From NCBI GenBank assembly GCA_050943215.1, contig JBMNOU010000011.1, positions 1 to 40,020 of the forward strand: a stretch of 40,020 nucleotides of DNA, given 5' to 3'. Shown here piece by piece: positions 14,602 to 23,031 of this stretch. The notes under the pieces were generated by a model that saw nothing but the letters and a program-made list of their open reading frames with translations, had not been told where the DNA came from and searched no databases. A program made the translations under genes and the position numbers. Source of the stretch: JBMNOU01 sp050943215 (lineage in GTDB: Bacteria > Bacillota > Clostridia > Christensenellales > SZUA-584). Within the stretch, counting starts at the first letter, position 1; the number at the start of each line of letters is the position of its first letter.

Positions 14602-15969
14602 TTATCCTATCTGGGGTATCGTTGAGAGCCCCTGTTTGAGCATTTCGTCTGTATACTCGAAATCCTTGAGCTGACCGGTCAGATGTGCCTCGTATGCAGA
14701 CAGGTCAAAATGACCATGGCCCGAAAGACAAAAGAATATCGTTTTTGCTTCGCCGGATTCCTTGCATTCAAGCGCTTTGTTGATTGCAACTAATATAGCG
14801 TGTGACGATTCGGGCGCAGGAAGTATGCTTTCCGCTCTGGCAAACGTCACAGCCGCCTTGAATACCTCTGTCTGATGCACTGCGACTGCTGAGATGATCT
14901 TATCATAATAAAGCTGGGATAGCAACGGAGAATCACCATGATACCGAAGACCCCCGGCGTGGATACCCGCCGGCATAAAATCGTGACCAAGCGTATACAT
15001 CTTTGCGATTGGCGCCATTTTACCGGTGTCGCCATAATCGTAAGCAAACAGCCCTTTGGTCAGTTTCGGGCACGCGGCTGGTTCCACAGCTATAAACTCA
15101 GTATTTGTACCATCTTTTATCTTATCGTGTACGAACGGGAATGCACACCCCGAAAAATTCGATCCTCCACCGTTACAGCCGATAATGATATCCGGATACT
15201 CGTCTATTTTATCAAACTGCTTCTTTGCCTCAAGTCCAATGATCGACTGGTGCAGTATTACGTGGTTTAATACACTGCCCAGTGCATAATGGGTATCCTC
15301 CCGCGATGCCGCGTCTTCTACCGCCTCAGATATCGCAATACCAAGACTCCCTAGCGAATCAGGATCTTTCTCAAGGATAGCACGCCCTACGTTCGTCGTT
15401 GTAGACGGGCTTGCAACAACCTCTGCACCGTATGTCTCCATCAACGTTTTCGTATATGGCTTTTGGTTATAGGAAACCCGAACCATATAGACGATGCATT
15501 CAATATCAAACATTGAACACGCAATAGAAAGTGCGGTCCCCCACTGTCCGGCCCCTGTCTCGGTAGATATCCTTTTGATTCCCTCGGCTTTATTGTAGAA
15601 AGCCTGGGCAATGGCCGTGTTTAGCTTATGGCTTCCCGATGGTGTCACGCCCTCGTATTTGTAATAAATTTTTGCCGGCGTGCCCAGCGCTTTTTCCAGC
15701 CTGTATGCCCGAACCAGCGGAGACGGCCGAAACGTCGCGTATATCTCTCTGACCTCTTTTGGGATGTCAATATACCGGTCTGTCGACACCTCCTGCTCAA
15801 TTAAAGCCATCGGGAAAAGTGGCGCCAAATCCTTAGGCTCGACGAGCTGCATTGTCGCCGGATGCAGATACGGCGTTGGCTTAACAGGCATATCTGCCGC
15901 AATATTATAATACTGCTTTGGCAATTCATCTTCGGTTAAATAAACTTGGTTTGGAATCGTTTTATTCAT
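14602..15969 (-). CDS. trpB2: TrpB2-type tryptophan synthase beta chain
   Basis: The 455-aa product is a PLP fold-type II enzyme of the TrpB2 branch, longer than the ~400-aa TrpB1 of trp operons. The PLP lysine is K115 in GSHKLN. The phosphate-binding loop is GCNGGGSNFSG, and STETGAGQWG matches the substrate-carboxylate loop. TrpB2 condenses indole with serine (or phosphoserine) and is thought to salvage indole without TrpA. I choose the ATG at 15967-15969 because GAGGAG lies upstream; the track frame extends further back across that site. It stands alone, without other trp genes, with a long structured leader and a strong promoter. Confidence 0.92.
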   Translation of the reverse strand: MNKTIPNQVYLTEDELPKQYYNIAADMPVKPTPYLHPATMQLVEPKDLAPLFPMALIEQEVSTDRYIDIPKEVREIYATFRPSPLVRAYRLEKALGTPAKIYYKYEGVTPSGSHKLNTAIAQAFYNKAEGIKRISTETGAGQWGTALSIACSMFDIECIVYMVRVSYNQKPYTKTLMETYGAEVVASPSTTTNVGRAILEKDPDSLGSLGIAISEAVEDAASREDTHYALGSVLNHVILHQSIIGLEAKKQFDKIDEYPDIIIGCNGGGSNFSGCAFPFVHDKIKDGTNTEFIAVEPAACPKLTKGLFAYDYGDTGKMAPIAKMYTLGHDFMPAGIHAGGLRYHGDSPLLSQLYYDKIISAVAVHQTEVFKAAVTFARAESILPAPESSHAILVAINKALECKESGEAKTIFFCLSGHGHFDLSAYEAHLTGQLKDFEYTDEMLKQGLSTIPQIG

Positions 15970-16093
15970 GACTCTCATCTCCTCTAAAATGTTATTTTTG
16001 TTCCACAAAGAATAACATGTCTCGTCTCTTCTTTACTCATCTCATCTTTGCGGGCTTTGCCCGTAATTAAAGAAATGCATTCTTATAGAACTT
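15970..16093 (-). promoter_or_regulatory. Structured leader of trpB2
   Basis: The predicted 5' leader is about 124 nt. It contains a small hairpin (CGGGC-AAA-GCCCG, near 16057-16070) and a second one (GTTATT-C-TTTGT paired with ACAAA-AATAAC, about 15989-16014) just upstream of the GAGGAG. A minimal reading frame MLFFVEQK overlaps the second hairpin and has AGAAGAGA before it. This layout could support translational or attenuation control, but no T-box or known riboswitch core is recognisable. Confidence 0.35.
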
Positions 16094-16099
16094 TTTTTT

Positions 16100-16129
16100 A
16101 GTATAAATGACAGACAAGCCGGCTGTCAA
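16100..16129 (-). promoter_or_regulatory. trpB2 promoter
   Basis: On the minus strand TTGACA (16124-16129) and TATACT (16100-16105) have an 18-nt spacer, a near-consensus promoter located in the gap downstream of truA. Confidence 0.75.
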
Positions 16130-16169
16130 GCATAAAATGAAAATATTTGAATCGACTTTTAAGGCAAAT

Positions 16170-16940
16170 CTATTTACAGATACCAACATCCATATCCTTG
16201 CAAAACGGAGTATAGTAAACCTGTTTTAACACAAGCCCCCTTGCCGGGGCAGTCGCCCCTGCCTTAGCCCTGTCTTTGCTAAGAATAATGTCTTTTACAT
16301 ATTCGGGACAGACCTTTTTTTGCCCTACGTCAATCAGGGTGCCTGCAATAATGCGCACCATGTTGTATAAAAATCCCGATCCCGTCACGTCGATATAGAT
16401 AAACGGCCCATTAGACGTTACTGAAAGAGTATATATCGTTCTGACTGTATCTTTTACATCGCTTCCGCTCGCACAAAAGCACACAAAATCATGCGTCCCC
16501 CTGATATACTCGGCAGCAGTCTTCATTGCACTTATATCCACTTTGCCGTAAATATGAGCCGTTATATTGCGGAATATCGCCGACGCATGGATATCGTTAT
16601 AGAAAGTATATCTGTATGTTTTTGCCTTTGCGGAGTATCTTGCGTGAAAATCCTCTTCGACCTTTGCCGAATGCCTAACCCTGATATCAAACGGTAGCAG
16701 CCTGTTCATCGCGTAGCTGATCTTGTCTGGCGGTATCGTGCAATTCGTATCAAGATGCGCCACCTGTGCCTCCGCATGCACACCGGAATCCGTTCTGCCT
16801 GAGCCGTGAATTACAGCATACTCTCCGGACGCTTTTAAAAACGCCTGCTCCAGCACCTGCTGTACGGCTATACCGTTTGTCTGCCTCTGCCAACCTACAT
16901 AGTTCGTACCATCATACTCGATAATAAGTTTAACACGCAT
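16170..16940 (-). CDS. truA: tRNA pseudouridine(38-40) synthase
   Basis: The 256-aa product is TruA, which converts uridines 38, 39 and 40 of tRNA anticodon stems to pseudouridine. The catalytic aspartate is D51 in GSGRTDSGVHA, and other conserved blocks are EYDGTNYVGWQRQ, FHARYSAKAKTYRY and GSGFLYNMVRI. It is the last gene of the ecfA1-ecfA2-ecfT-truA unit, 23 nt after ecfT. In most Bacillota rplM and rpsI follow truA; here they are absent and trpB2 comes next. Confidence 0.95.
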   Translation of the reverse strand: MRVKLIIEYDGTNYVGWQRQTNGIAVQQVLEQAFLKASGEYAVIHGSGRTDSGVHAEAQVAHLDTNCTIPPDKISYAMNRLLPFDIRVRHSAKVEEDFHARYSAKAKTYRYTFYNDIHASAIFRNITAHIYGKVDISAMKTAAEYIRGTHDFVCFCASGSDVKDTVRTIYTLSVTSNGPFIYIDVTGSGFLYNMVRIIAGTLIDVGQKKVCPEYVKDIILSKDRAKAGATAPARGLVLKQVYYTPFCKDMDVGICK

Positions 16941-16963
16941 ATGCCAAACCCCCGTTACCGATG

Positions 16964-17758
16964 TTAATAGCCGAACGCCGCAAAGACGATCAGCCCCGCA
17001 ACGATGGCGGCCGAAACGATATCACGGTAGTGCAGATGCAGTATCTTCATGCGGGTCCGGCCCTTTCCGCCATGATAGCATCTTGATTCCATCGCAAAGG
17101 CAAGCTCATCTGCGCGGCGGAATGCACTAACAAACAGCGGTACAAGCAGCGGCACCATACCAGTAGCTCGTTTCATCAAATTGCCGCTATCAAACTCGGC
17201 ACCTCTTGCTGTCTGGGCTTTCATGATCTTATCCGTTTCTTCCAGCAATGTCGGTATAAACCGCATTGCGATTGTCATCATCATAGCGAGTTCATGAACG
17301 GGAAACCGTATGGCTTTCAATGGTTTCATCAGCCGTTCAAGTCCGTCGGTTAGCGCAATAGGCGATGTAGTCAGTGTCAGCATCGTTGTGGCCATAATTA
17401 AAAATATCAACCTGACGCCAAGGCGGATAGCGCTTAAAAACCCTTCTCGAGAAACACGGAATATCCACCACGAAAACAATTCTTCTCCGCCCGAATAGAA
17501 AAACGTATTTAGCACAAAAGTGAGCAGTATGATAAACCAGAGCGGCTTTAATCCTCTCAGCACGAATTTAATATTGACCCGAGAGAGCAGTATCGTCAAT
17601 ACAAGCAACGTAAACACAACAACATTTCCGATTACCGTATCGACCATGAATACAAGCACAATCACGGCCACCACCAAAACAAGCTTCATCCTTGCGTCCA
17701 GCCGGTGAATTATTGAATCTCCCGGAAAATATTGACCAAGCGTGACGTTCTTAATCAT
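16964..17758 (-). CDS. ecfT: ECF transporter transmembrane subunit EcfT
   Basis: The 264-aa integral membrane subunit of a group II energy-coupling factor transporter has about five to six hydrophobic helices. The coupling helices carry the characteristic ARG-type motifs, seen in KAQTARGAEFDSG (about 188-200) and in the AFAMESRCY segment. EcfT couples ATP hydrolysis by EcfA1A2 to vitamin- or metal-binding S components encoded elsewhere. Its start overlaps the ecfA2 stop by 4 nt (ATGA). Confidence 0.93.
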   Translation of the reverse strand: MIKNVTLGQYFPGDSIIHRLDARMKLVLVVAVIVLVFMVDTVIGNVVVFTLLVLTILLSRVNIKFVLRGLKPLWFIILLTFVLNTFFYSGGEELFSWWIFRVSREGFLSAIRLGVRLIFLIMATTMLTLTTSPIALTDGLERLMKPLKAIRFPVHELAMMMTIAMRFIPTLLEETDKIMKAQTARGAEFDSGNLMKRATGMVPLLVPLFVSAFRRADELAFAMESRCYHGGKGRTRMKILHLHYRDIVSAAIVAGLIVFAAFGY

Positions 17759-18612
17759 GTTTCTTCTTTCCCCATCATCTGTGCCAAATGGCTTTCCAGA
17801 TTGGCTAGCCTGATGACGTTCTCTGGCAAGGGTTTGCCCCTTTGACGTAATTGCACAGCAATTTTGACAGCACTCGGAAGATCAAGCCCAACCTCTAATA
17901 GCTCCTTTTCTCTTAAAAACACCTTACAAGGTACATCATCCATAATGATTTTCGCTCCCTTTAATACAACTACGCGCTGAGCGTTCTCAGCAAGATCATC
18001 CATTGAATGCGTGATCATGATGATTGTTACGCCCTCGCGGTTAAGCCGTGTAATGAGGCGCATCAGATGTTGCCTGCCTTTCGGATCAAGTCCTGCCACC
18101 GGTTCGTCGAGTATCAGCACCTCGGGGTTCATCGCAAGCACCCCCGCAATCGCAACACGTCGTTTTTGTCCGCCCGAAAGCTCAAACGGTGATAGGCTGC
18201 TGATTTCATCAAAATCAAGCTCCACCAAAGCGAGTGACTGCCGGACGCGTTTCTCTATCTCTTCCTCAGAAATACCCGTCTTTAGCGGCCCGAAAGCGAT
18301 ATCCTTATAAACCGTTTCCTCAAACAGCTGATGTTCGGGATACTGAAAGACAACGCCGATCTGGCGCCTTAATGCTTTCCTGTCATAGCCTTTTTTATTA
18401 ATGTCTTTTCCGCCTATCAAAACATTGCCGGATGTCGGTTTCAAAAGCCCCGCCATTAGACCAATCAGCGTCGTCTTCCCCGATCCGGTATGTCCAATAA
18501 TGCCTACAAATTCTCCGTTATCGATGCGAATGCTGATATCATCTACAGCTTTTGCCTCAAAAGGCGTACCCGGCATATATGTATACGTCAGGTTCTCTAA
18601 CACAATCGACAT
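17755..18612 (-). CDS. ecfA2: ECF transporter ATP-binding subunit EcfA2
   Basis: The 285-aa ABC ATPase has Walker A GHTGSGKTT, Q-loop VFQYPEHQLFE, signature LSGGQKRR, Walker B VLILDEP and the H-loop ITHS. A C-terminal extension after about residue 225 is typical of the EcfA' subunit. It pairs with EcfA1 as a heterodimer beneath EcfT. The gene overlaps ecfA1 by 16 nt and ecfT by 4 nt, indicating coupled translation. Confidence 0.94.
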   Translation of the reverse strand: MSIVLENLTYTYMPGTPFEAKAVDDISIRIDNGEFVGIIGHTGSGKTTLIGLMAGLLKPTSGNVLIGGKDINKKGYDRKALRRQIGVVFQYPEHQLFEETVYKDIAFGPLKTGISEEEIEKRVRQSLALVELDFDEISSLSPFELSGGQKRRVAIAGVLAMNPEVLILDEPVAGLDPKGRQHLMRLITRLNREGVTIIMITHSMDDLAENAQRVVVLKGAKIIMDDVPCKVFLREKELLEVGLDLPSAVKIAVQLRQRGKPLPENVIRLANLESHLAQMMGKEET

Positions 18613-19430
18613 ATCTCATCCACCAGTTCATCTATTGTAAGGGGGCACACACCCATGTTAAAGCCTTTGTTTTTCAGCCTGTGGTATAGATCGATATGAA
18701 GTGGAAAACTAAGATCTGCCTCAGCAATAACCGCTTCATTCGAAAAGACCTCCCTTGGCGTTCCGCTGAATACGACCTGCCCACCTGTCACCACAAACAC
18801 CTTGTCCGCAAACAGCGCTTCTTCCATATAGTGCGTAATAAGTATAATCGTTTTACCCTGCTTGTTGAGCGCGGTGATCGTTTCCATAACTTCAGAGCGG
18901 CCTTCAGGATCGAGCATCGCTGTCGGCTCGTCAAAAATAATGATATCCGGGTGCATGGCCAGCACGCCCGCGATAGCAACTCGCTGCTTCTGGCCGCCCG
19001 AAAGCATATGCGGTGCACGCTCCTTAAACGCACTCATACCCACCTTAGATAGCGCAGCATCTACGCGCTTACGTATTTCGGCAGGTTCTATACCGATGTT
19101 TTCAGGCCCGAATGCGACGTCTTCCTCCACAATGGTTGCGACAAGCTGGTTATCCGGGTTTTGAAACACCATTCCGGCACATTTCCTGATGTCCCAGACT
19201 TTCTCTTCATCCTTTGTGTCCATGCCGTTTACTATCATGCTGCCTGAATCGGGCAGAAAAAGAGCGTTGATATGTTTTGCAAAGGTCGATTTTCCTGATC
19301 CGTTATGGCCGATGATCGCAATAAACTCACCCTTTTTTACAGACAGGGTAATGCCTGTCAGCGCAACGCTGATGCTGTTTTCACTGGTATAAGAGTATTT
19401 AACGTCCTTGGCTTTAACGATATCCATCAT
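18597..19430 (-). CDS. ecfA1: ECF transporter ATP-binding subunit EcfA1
   Basis: The 277-aa ABC ATPase has Walker A GHNGSGKST, Q-loop VFQNPDNQLVA, signature LSGGQKQR, Walker B IIIFDEPTA and ITHY. It is the first gene of the ECF core, lying after rplQ as in many Clostridia and Bacilli. The first of two adjacent ATGs is used; GAAAGGA precedes it. Its own promoter overlaps the hairpin region after rplQ, so the ECF unit need not depend on read-through from the ribosomal operon. Confidence 0.94.
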   Translation of the reverse strand: MMDIVKAKDVKYSYTSENSISVALTGITLSVKKGEFIAIIGHNGSGKSTFAKHINALFLPDSGSMIVNGMDTKDEEKVWDIRKCAGMVFQNPDNQLVATIVEEDVAFGPENIGIEPAEIRKRVDAALSKVGMSAFKERAPHMLSGGQKQRVAIAGVLAMHPDIIIFDEPTAMLDPEGRSEVMETITALNKQGKTIILITHYMEEALFADKVFVVTGGQVVFSGTPREVFSNEAVIAEADLSFPLHIDLYHRLKNKGFNMGVCPLTIDELVDEICRLC

Positions 19431-19461
19431 TTTCCTTTCAAGTTTTTATTTCCGCTTCTCA

Positions 19462-19489
19462 ATTATACACGAAAAGGCTTTGAAAACAA
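19462..19489 (-). promoter_or_regulatory. Promoter of the ecf-truA unit
   Basis: On the minus strand TTGTTT (19484-19489) and TATAAT (19462-19467) have a 16-nt spacer. The -35 lies inside the loop of the 19472-19505 hairpin. Confidence 0.5.
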
Positions 19490-19540
19490 CCTTCCAAAGC
19501 CTTTTTTATGCGATCCCCAAAAAGCCAAGGCTTTTTGGGG
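19472..19540 (-). terminator. Two consecutive hairpins after rplQ
   Basis: The first minus-strand hairpin met after rplQ is CCCCAAAAAGCC (19515-19526) with GGCTTTTTGGGG (19529-19540), a perfect 12-bp stem. The second is AAAAGGCTTTG (19472-19482) with CAAAGCCTTTT (19495-19505) and a 12-nt loop. Neither has a long T run on the minus strand; the second has six Ts on the plus strand. Together they probably attenuate or end the S10 superoperon transcript before ecfA1. Confidence 0.55.
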
Positions 19541-19578
19541 CATGTTTCAAAAACTTACTAAATGAAAACATGAGAACT

Positions 19579-20088
19579 TTAGACAAGTTCTAAAATAACA
19601 ACCTCAGAAGCGTCTCCACGTCTTGGGCCTTTCTTGATAATACGCGTATACCCGCCGCCTGTACCTAAGTCCTGAGCACGCTTATAATACTTTGGCCCAT
19701 ATTCACGAAACATCTTCTCGACCAAAGGATGTTTGACATCCTGGATGCGCTTTTGATAATCGAACTTGCTTTCCCCGTCTTTTTGCTGTTCCTGAATATC
19801 ATACAAGTATTGCATCAGGCGCCTTCTCGCAGCAAGTTTAGACGCTGCATCATTGATCACTTCCTTTTTGATCTTCTTGTCGCCGTCGCTGACTTCTTTG
19901 ACAACATTAACGGTATTCGCATATTCTTTTACTGCAATCGTGATCAGTTTTTCTGCAATGCTTCTTGTCTCTTTGGCTCTTGCAAGCGTTGTCTCGATCC
20001 TGCCATACCATAACAGGCCGGTAACAAGGTTTCTTAGCATTGCTTTCCTTTGATCCGACTGCTTATTCAGTTTTCTGTATCCAGCCAT
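19579..20088 (-). CDS. rplQ: 50S ribosomal protein L17
   Basis: The 169-aa L17 has the conserved N-terminus (MAGYRKLNK, then RKAMLRNLVTGLL). It carries the extra central segment of about 40 residues found in many Clostridia (around GDKKIKKEVINDAASKLAARRR), so it is longer than the 127-aa E. coli protein. L17 binds 23S rRNA near the exit tunnel. It is the last gene of the superoperon, 74 nt after rpoA, with GAGGAGG before its ATG. Confidence 0.96.
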   Translation of the reverse strand: MAGYRKLNKQSDQRKAMLRNLVTGLLWYGRIETTLARAKETRSIAEKLITIAVKEYANTVNVVKEVSDGDKKIKKEVINDAASKLAARRRLMQYLYDIQEQQKDGESKFDYQKRIQDVKHPLVEKMFREYGPKYYKRAQDLGTGGGYTRIIKKGPRRGDASEVVILELV

Positions 20089-20162
20089 AATAGCCTCCTC
20101 GTTGCGACTGTGCGCATAGCTCCAATGCCCATAGCACAGTAAAAATTATTTTCTGTCAGCTG

Positions 20163-21107
20163 TCAGTCATCCATTCGGAGTGAAAGCCCAAGTGCAGCAA
20201 GCTTTTGCTCAACCTCTTCGAGCGACTTCTTTCCAAGGTTCCTGACCTTCATCATTTCTTCCGCATTGCGTTTTATTAGTTCTTCCACAGTATTGATCCC
20301 AGCCCGCTTGAGACAATTATACGAACGGACGGAAAGATCCAGCTCTTCGATCGTAATTTCGAGGACCTTTTCCTTTTTATCTTCTTCCGGCTCAACCATA
20401 ATTTCCACATCTTGCACATGATCCGTTAGTTCGATGAACTGGGCAAGATGCTCGTTGATGATCTTTGCAGCTAAAGAAACGGCCTCATCCGACGCGATTG
20501 TTCCATTTGTCCAAAGCTCTAATGACAGCTTATCAAAGTCGGTGATTTGTCCGACACGCGTATCTTCAACCGTAAAATTTACCTTTCTCACCGGCGTAAA
20601 CAGTGAATCCACCGGGATAACTCCAATCGGCATATCCCCTGTTTTGTTTTTATCCGCCATGGCATAGCCTCTGCCTTTTTCAACGGTGATCTCTATGTAG
20701 ATACTGCTGTTTTTATCCAAAGTAGCGATATGCATATCAGGATTCAATATGTCGACATCAGCATCCTCGGAAATATCGCTGGCCTTAACTTCCTTTGGCC
20801 CGTGAACATCCAAAATCAGTGTCTTTGGCTCGTTGACATATAATTTGACCGCAAGACCCTTTAAATTCATCACAATATTGACAACGTCTTCGCTCACGCC
20901 TTCCATTGTTGAAAACTCGTGAAGCACGCCGTCGATTTTTACTCTCGTTACCGCCGCACCCGGCAGACAGGAAAGAAGTACTCGTCTCAGCGCATTACCA
21001 AGCGTAGACCCAAAGCCGCGCTCAAGCGGCTCCATCACAAATTTTGCATACGAATTATCACTTGACTGTTCCACGCATTGTATGTTTGGTTTTTCTATCT
21101 CTAACAT
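20163..21107 (-). CDS. rpoA: RNA polymerase alpha subunit
   Basis: The 314-aa protein has the alpha N-terminal dimerisation domain (about 1-230; FVMEPLERGFGSTLGNALRRVLLSCLPG) that nucleates polymerase assembly. An acidic linker (EPEEDKKEK) follows, then the helix-hairpin-helix alpha-CTD (about 248-310; LDLSVRSYNCLKRAGINTVEEL) that contacts UP elements and activators. The length is normal. GGGAGGG precedes the ATG. It is placed, as usual, between rpsD and rplQ. Confidence 0.97.
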   Translation of the reverse strand: MLEIEKPNIQCVEQSSDNSYAKFVMEPLERGFGSTLGNALRRVLLSCLPGAAVTRVKIDGVLHEFSTMEGVSEDVVNIVMNLKGLAVKLYVNEPKTLILDVHGPKEVKASDISEDADVDILNPDMHIATLDKNSSIYIEITVEKGRGYAMADKNKTGDMPIGVIPVDSLFTPVRKVNFTVEDTRVGQITDFDKLSLELWTNGTIASDEAVSLAAKIINEHLAQFIELTDHVQDVEIMVEPEEDKKEKVLEITIEELDLSVRSYNCLKRAGINTVEELIKRNAEEMMKVRNLGKKSLEEVEQKLAALGLSLRMDD

Positions 21108-21163
21108 AATAACCCTCCCGTTATAAACTCAAAGATTTTGAGGGCAACCGCTTTTATCTCATG

Positions 21164-21787
21164 CTACTTTGAGTAATACTCAACTATCAAGTGTTCTTCT
21201 ATCGTCAGATCTATATCTTCCCTTGCCGGAGTAGCAATGACCCTGCCCGTTAAGTTTGCATTGTCCATCGTCAGCCAGCTTGGCATTGGGCGCGCTTCGC
21301 TCTCCCTCAGCTCTTTAAATCTATCCATATCGACTGACTTCTTCTTTATCACGACCTCATCGCCATCGCTTACTTGGTAAGACGGTATATCGACTTTTTT
21401 GCCGTTAACAAAGATATGCCCATGCAATACAGTCTGCCTTGCCTGAGCGCGCGACTCGCCCATTCCCAATCGGTATACTACGTTGTCAAGCCTTGATTCC
21501 AAGAGGCGCAAAAGGTTTTCGCCAGTATTGCCTTTCATTCTCTCCGCAATGCCGTAATATCTTTCAAACTGTGATTCAAGCATACCGTAAAGCCTTTTTA
21601 CCTTCTGCTTTTCCCTCAGCTGCAATCCGTATTCAGATACTTTTCTTCTGCTTCTTGACTGCTGCCCCGGTGGAAGAGGACGCTTAACGACTGAGCATTT
21701 CCCCGAGTAACACCGGTCGCCTTTTAGAAAAAGCTTGCACCCTTCCCTACGGCAAAGACGGCAAACAGAATCTGTATATCTTGCCAT
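21164..21787 (-). CDS. rpsD: 30S ribosomal protein S4 (zinc-binding form)
   Basis: The 207-aa S4 is a primary 16S rRNA-binding protein that starts 30S assembly. C9, C12, C26 and C31 form the zinc-binding site of the C+ form, in contrast to the C- copies many Bacillota use under zinc limitation. The S4 RNA-binding domain is visible at RLDNVVYRLG through VNGKKVDIPSYQV. Here S4 lies in the alpha operon between rpsK and rpoA, unlike Bacillus, where rpsD is elsewhere. Confidence 0.96.
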   Translation of the reverse strand: MARYTDSVCRLCRREGCKLFLKGDRCYSGKCSVVKRPLPPGQQSRSRRKVSEYGLQLREKQKVKRLYGMLESQFERYYGIAERMKGNTGENLLRLLESRLDNVVYRLGMGESRAQARQTVLHGHIFVNGKKVDIPSYQVSDGDEVVIKKKSVDMDRFKELRESEARPMPSWLTMDNANLTGRVIATPAREDIDLTIEEHLIVEYYSK

Positions 21788-21802
21788 TATAAAAAATCCT
21801 CC

Positions 21803-22195
21803 TTATACTCTCCTACGTTTTGGCGGACGGCACCCATTATGCGGTATTGGTGTCACATCCTTGATGAGGCAGATTTCAAGACCTGCTGTCTGAAGGGCCC
21901 TAATCGCCGCTTCACGTCCCGAACCTGGGCCCTTGACAAACACATCTACAAATCGAAGGCCATGTTCCATTGCGGCATTTGCGGCCTGCTCTGCTGCCTG
22001 CTGCGCCGCATATGGCGTGCTTTTCCTTGAACCTCTAAACCCTAGACCGCCGGCACTTGCCCAAGACAGCGCATTTCCTGCCGTATCGGTCATCGTGACA
22101 AACGTATTATTAAAGGAAGCGCGAATATGTGCCTGGCCGCGCTCAATATTTTTCTTCTCTTTGCGTTTTCTCGCAACCTTTTTTGGTTTAGCCAT
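21803..22195 (-). CDS. rpsK: 30S ribosomal protein S11
   Basis: The 130-aa protein is S11 of the 30S platform, near the Shine-Dalgarno/anti-SD helix in the mRNA exit channel. Conserved blocks are IRASFNNTFVTMTD, KSTPYAAQQAAE, VKGPGSGREAAIRAL and the C-terminal DVTPIPHNGCRPPKRRRV. It follows rpsM by 9 nt. Confidence 0.97.
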   Translation of the reverse strand: MAKPKKVARKRKEKKNIERGQAHIRASFNNTFVTMTDTAGNALSWASAGGLGFRGSRKSTPYAAQQAAEQAANAAMEHGLRFVDVFVKGPGSGREAAIRALQTAGLEICLIKDVTPIPHNGCRPPKRRRV

Positions 22196-22204
22196 TGACT
22201 ATCC

Positions 22205-22573
22205 TCACTTTCTCTTTCCGCCCGCTGTCCTCTTTGGGCCTTTTCTTGTTCGCGCGTTCTGTTTGGAGCTTTGCCCTCTTACCGGCAATCCTCTGCGGTG
22301 GCGGATGCCTCTGTAACAGCCAATCTCAATCAGACGTTTGATGCTCATTGTCACATCACGCCGCAGATCACCTTCCACCTTTAAATTCTTGTCGATATAT
22401 TCTCTTAACTTACTGACATCCGATTCAGATAAATCTTTTACCCGCGTATCGGCGTCAACACCTGTCGACTCTAATATACTCCGGGACGTTTTCAGCCCGA
22501 TACCGTAGATATAGGTCAGACCGATCTCTACCCTTTTATCCTTTGGCAGGTCAACACCAGCTATACGTGCCAC
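22205..22573 (-). CDS. rpsM: 30S ribosomal protein S13
   Basis: The 122-aa S13 contacts the P-site tRNA and the 50S bridge B1. It begins MARIAGVDLPKDK and has a helix-hairpin-helix core (LTYIYGIGLKTS) and the basic C-terminal tail RGQSSKQNARTRKGPKR. The start codon is GTG (22571-22573) with GGAGGTG 7 nt upstream. Confidence 0.97.
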   Translation of the reverse strand: MARIAGVDLPKDKRVEIGLTYIYGIGLKTSRSILESTGVDADTRVKDLSESDVSKLREYIDKNLKVEGDLRRDVTMSIKRLIEIGCYRGIRHRRGLPVRGQSSKQNARTRKGPKRTAGGKRK

Positions 22574-22659
22574 TAACTTACACCTCCGAAAATTGTTATA
22601 TAGAATCCATACGAATCAGGGTTTCCCCTTGCAGCCGCATCCGTATAATCATTCAACAC

Positions 22660-22773
22660 TTACCCCTGAGTCTGCTTGTGCTTGGGATTCTTGCAAATGA
22701 CCATTACCTTGCCATTTCGCTTGATTACCTTGCATTTTTCACAGATCGGTTTGACCGATGGCCTTATCTTCAT
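22660..22773 (-). CDS. rpmJ: 50S ribosomal protein L36
   Basis: This 37-aa gene lies between infA and rpsM in the usual place. It begins MKIRPSVKPI and has zinc ligands C11, C14, C27 and H32, the C+ form. A strong AAAGGAGG lies about 10 nt upstream. A nearer ATG is out of frame. Confidence 0.97.
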   Translation of the reverse strand: MKIRPSVKPICEKCKVIKRNGKVMVICKNPKHKQTQG

Positions 22774-22796
22774 TGTTGTCCATCCTCCTTTAGATA

Positions 22797-23018
22797 TTAG
22801 CTCTTGCCCCGCCACGTAATACGCCCGCGTTTCAAATCGTAGGGAGATATCTCTACTGTGACTCTATCTCCGGGCAATATACGAATATAGTGCATACGCA
22901 GCTTGCCTGATATATGTGCCAACACCTTATGGCCATTTTCAAGTTCTACCTCGAACACTGCATTCGGAAACGCTTCCGTAACTTTGCCATCCATTTCAAT
23001 CACGTCGCCTTTTGACAA
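22797..23018 (-). CDS. infA: Translation initiation factor IF-1
   Basis: IF-1 (73 aa from the TTG start) is an OB-fold protein that blocks the ribosomal A site during initiation. Landmarks are IEMDGKVTEAFPNA, VLAHISGKLRMHYIRILPGD and the final YDLKRGRITWR. I choose TTG at 23016-23018: it gives the standard length and follows AAAGGGGG. The in-frame ATG at 23037 would add seven residues and overlap the KOW gene stop. Confidence 0.95.
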   Translation of the reverse strand: MSKGDVIEMDGKVTEAFPNAVFEVELENGHKVLAHISGKLRMHYIRILPGDRVTVEISPYDLKRGRITWRGKS

Positions 23019-23031
23019 GTTTGTTCCCCCT

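Noticed and set aside
19305..19593. Plus-strand ORFs across the rplQ-ecfA1 gap.
   Set aside because: They read through the hairpin pair and into ecfA1 antisense, and have no ribosome binding site.
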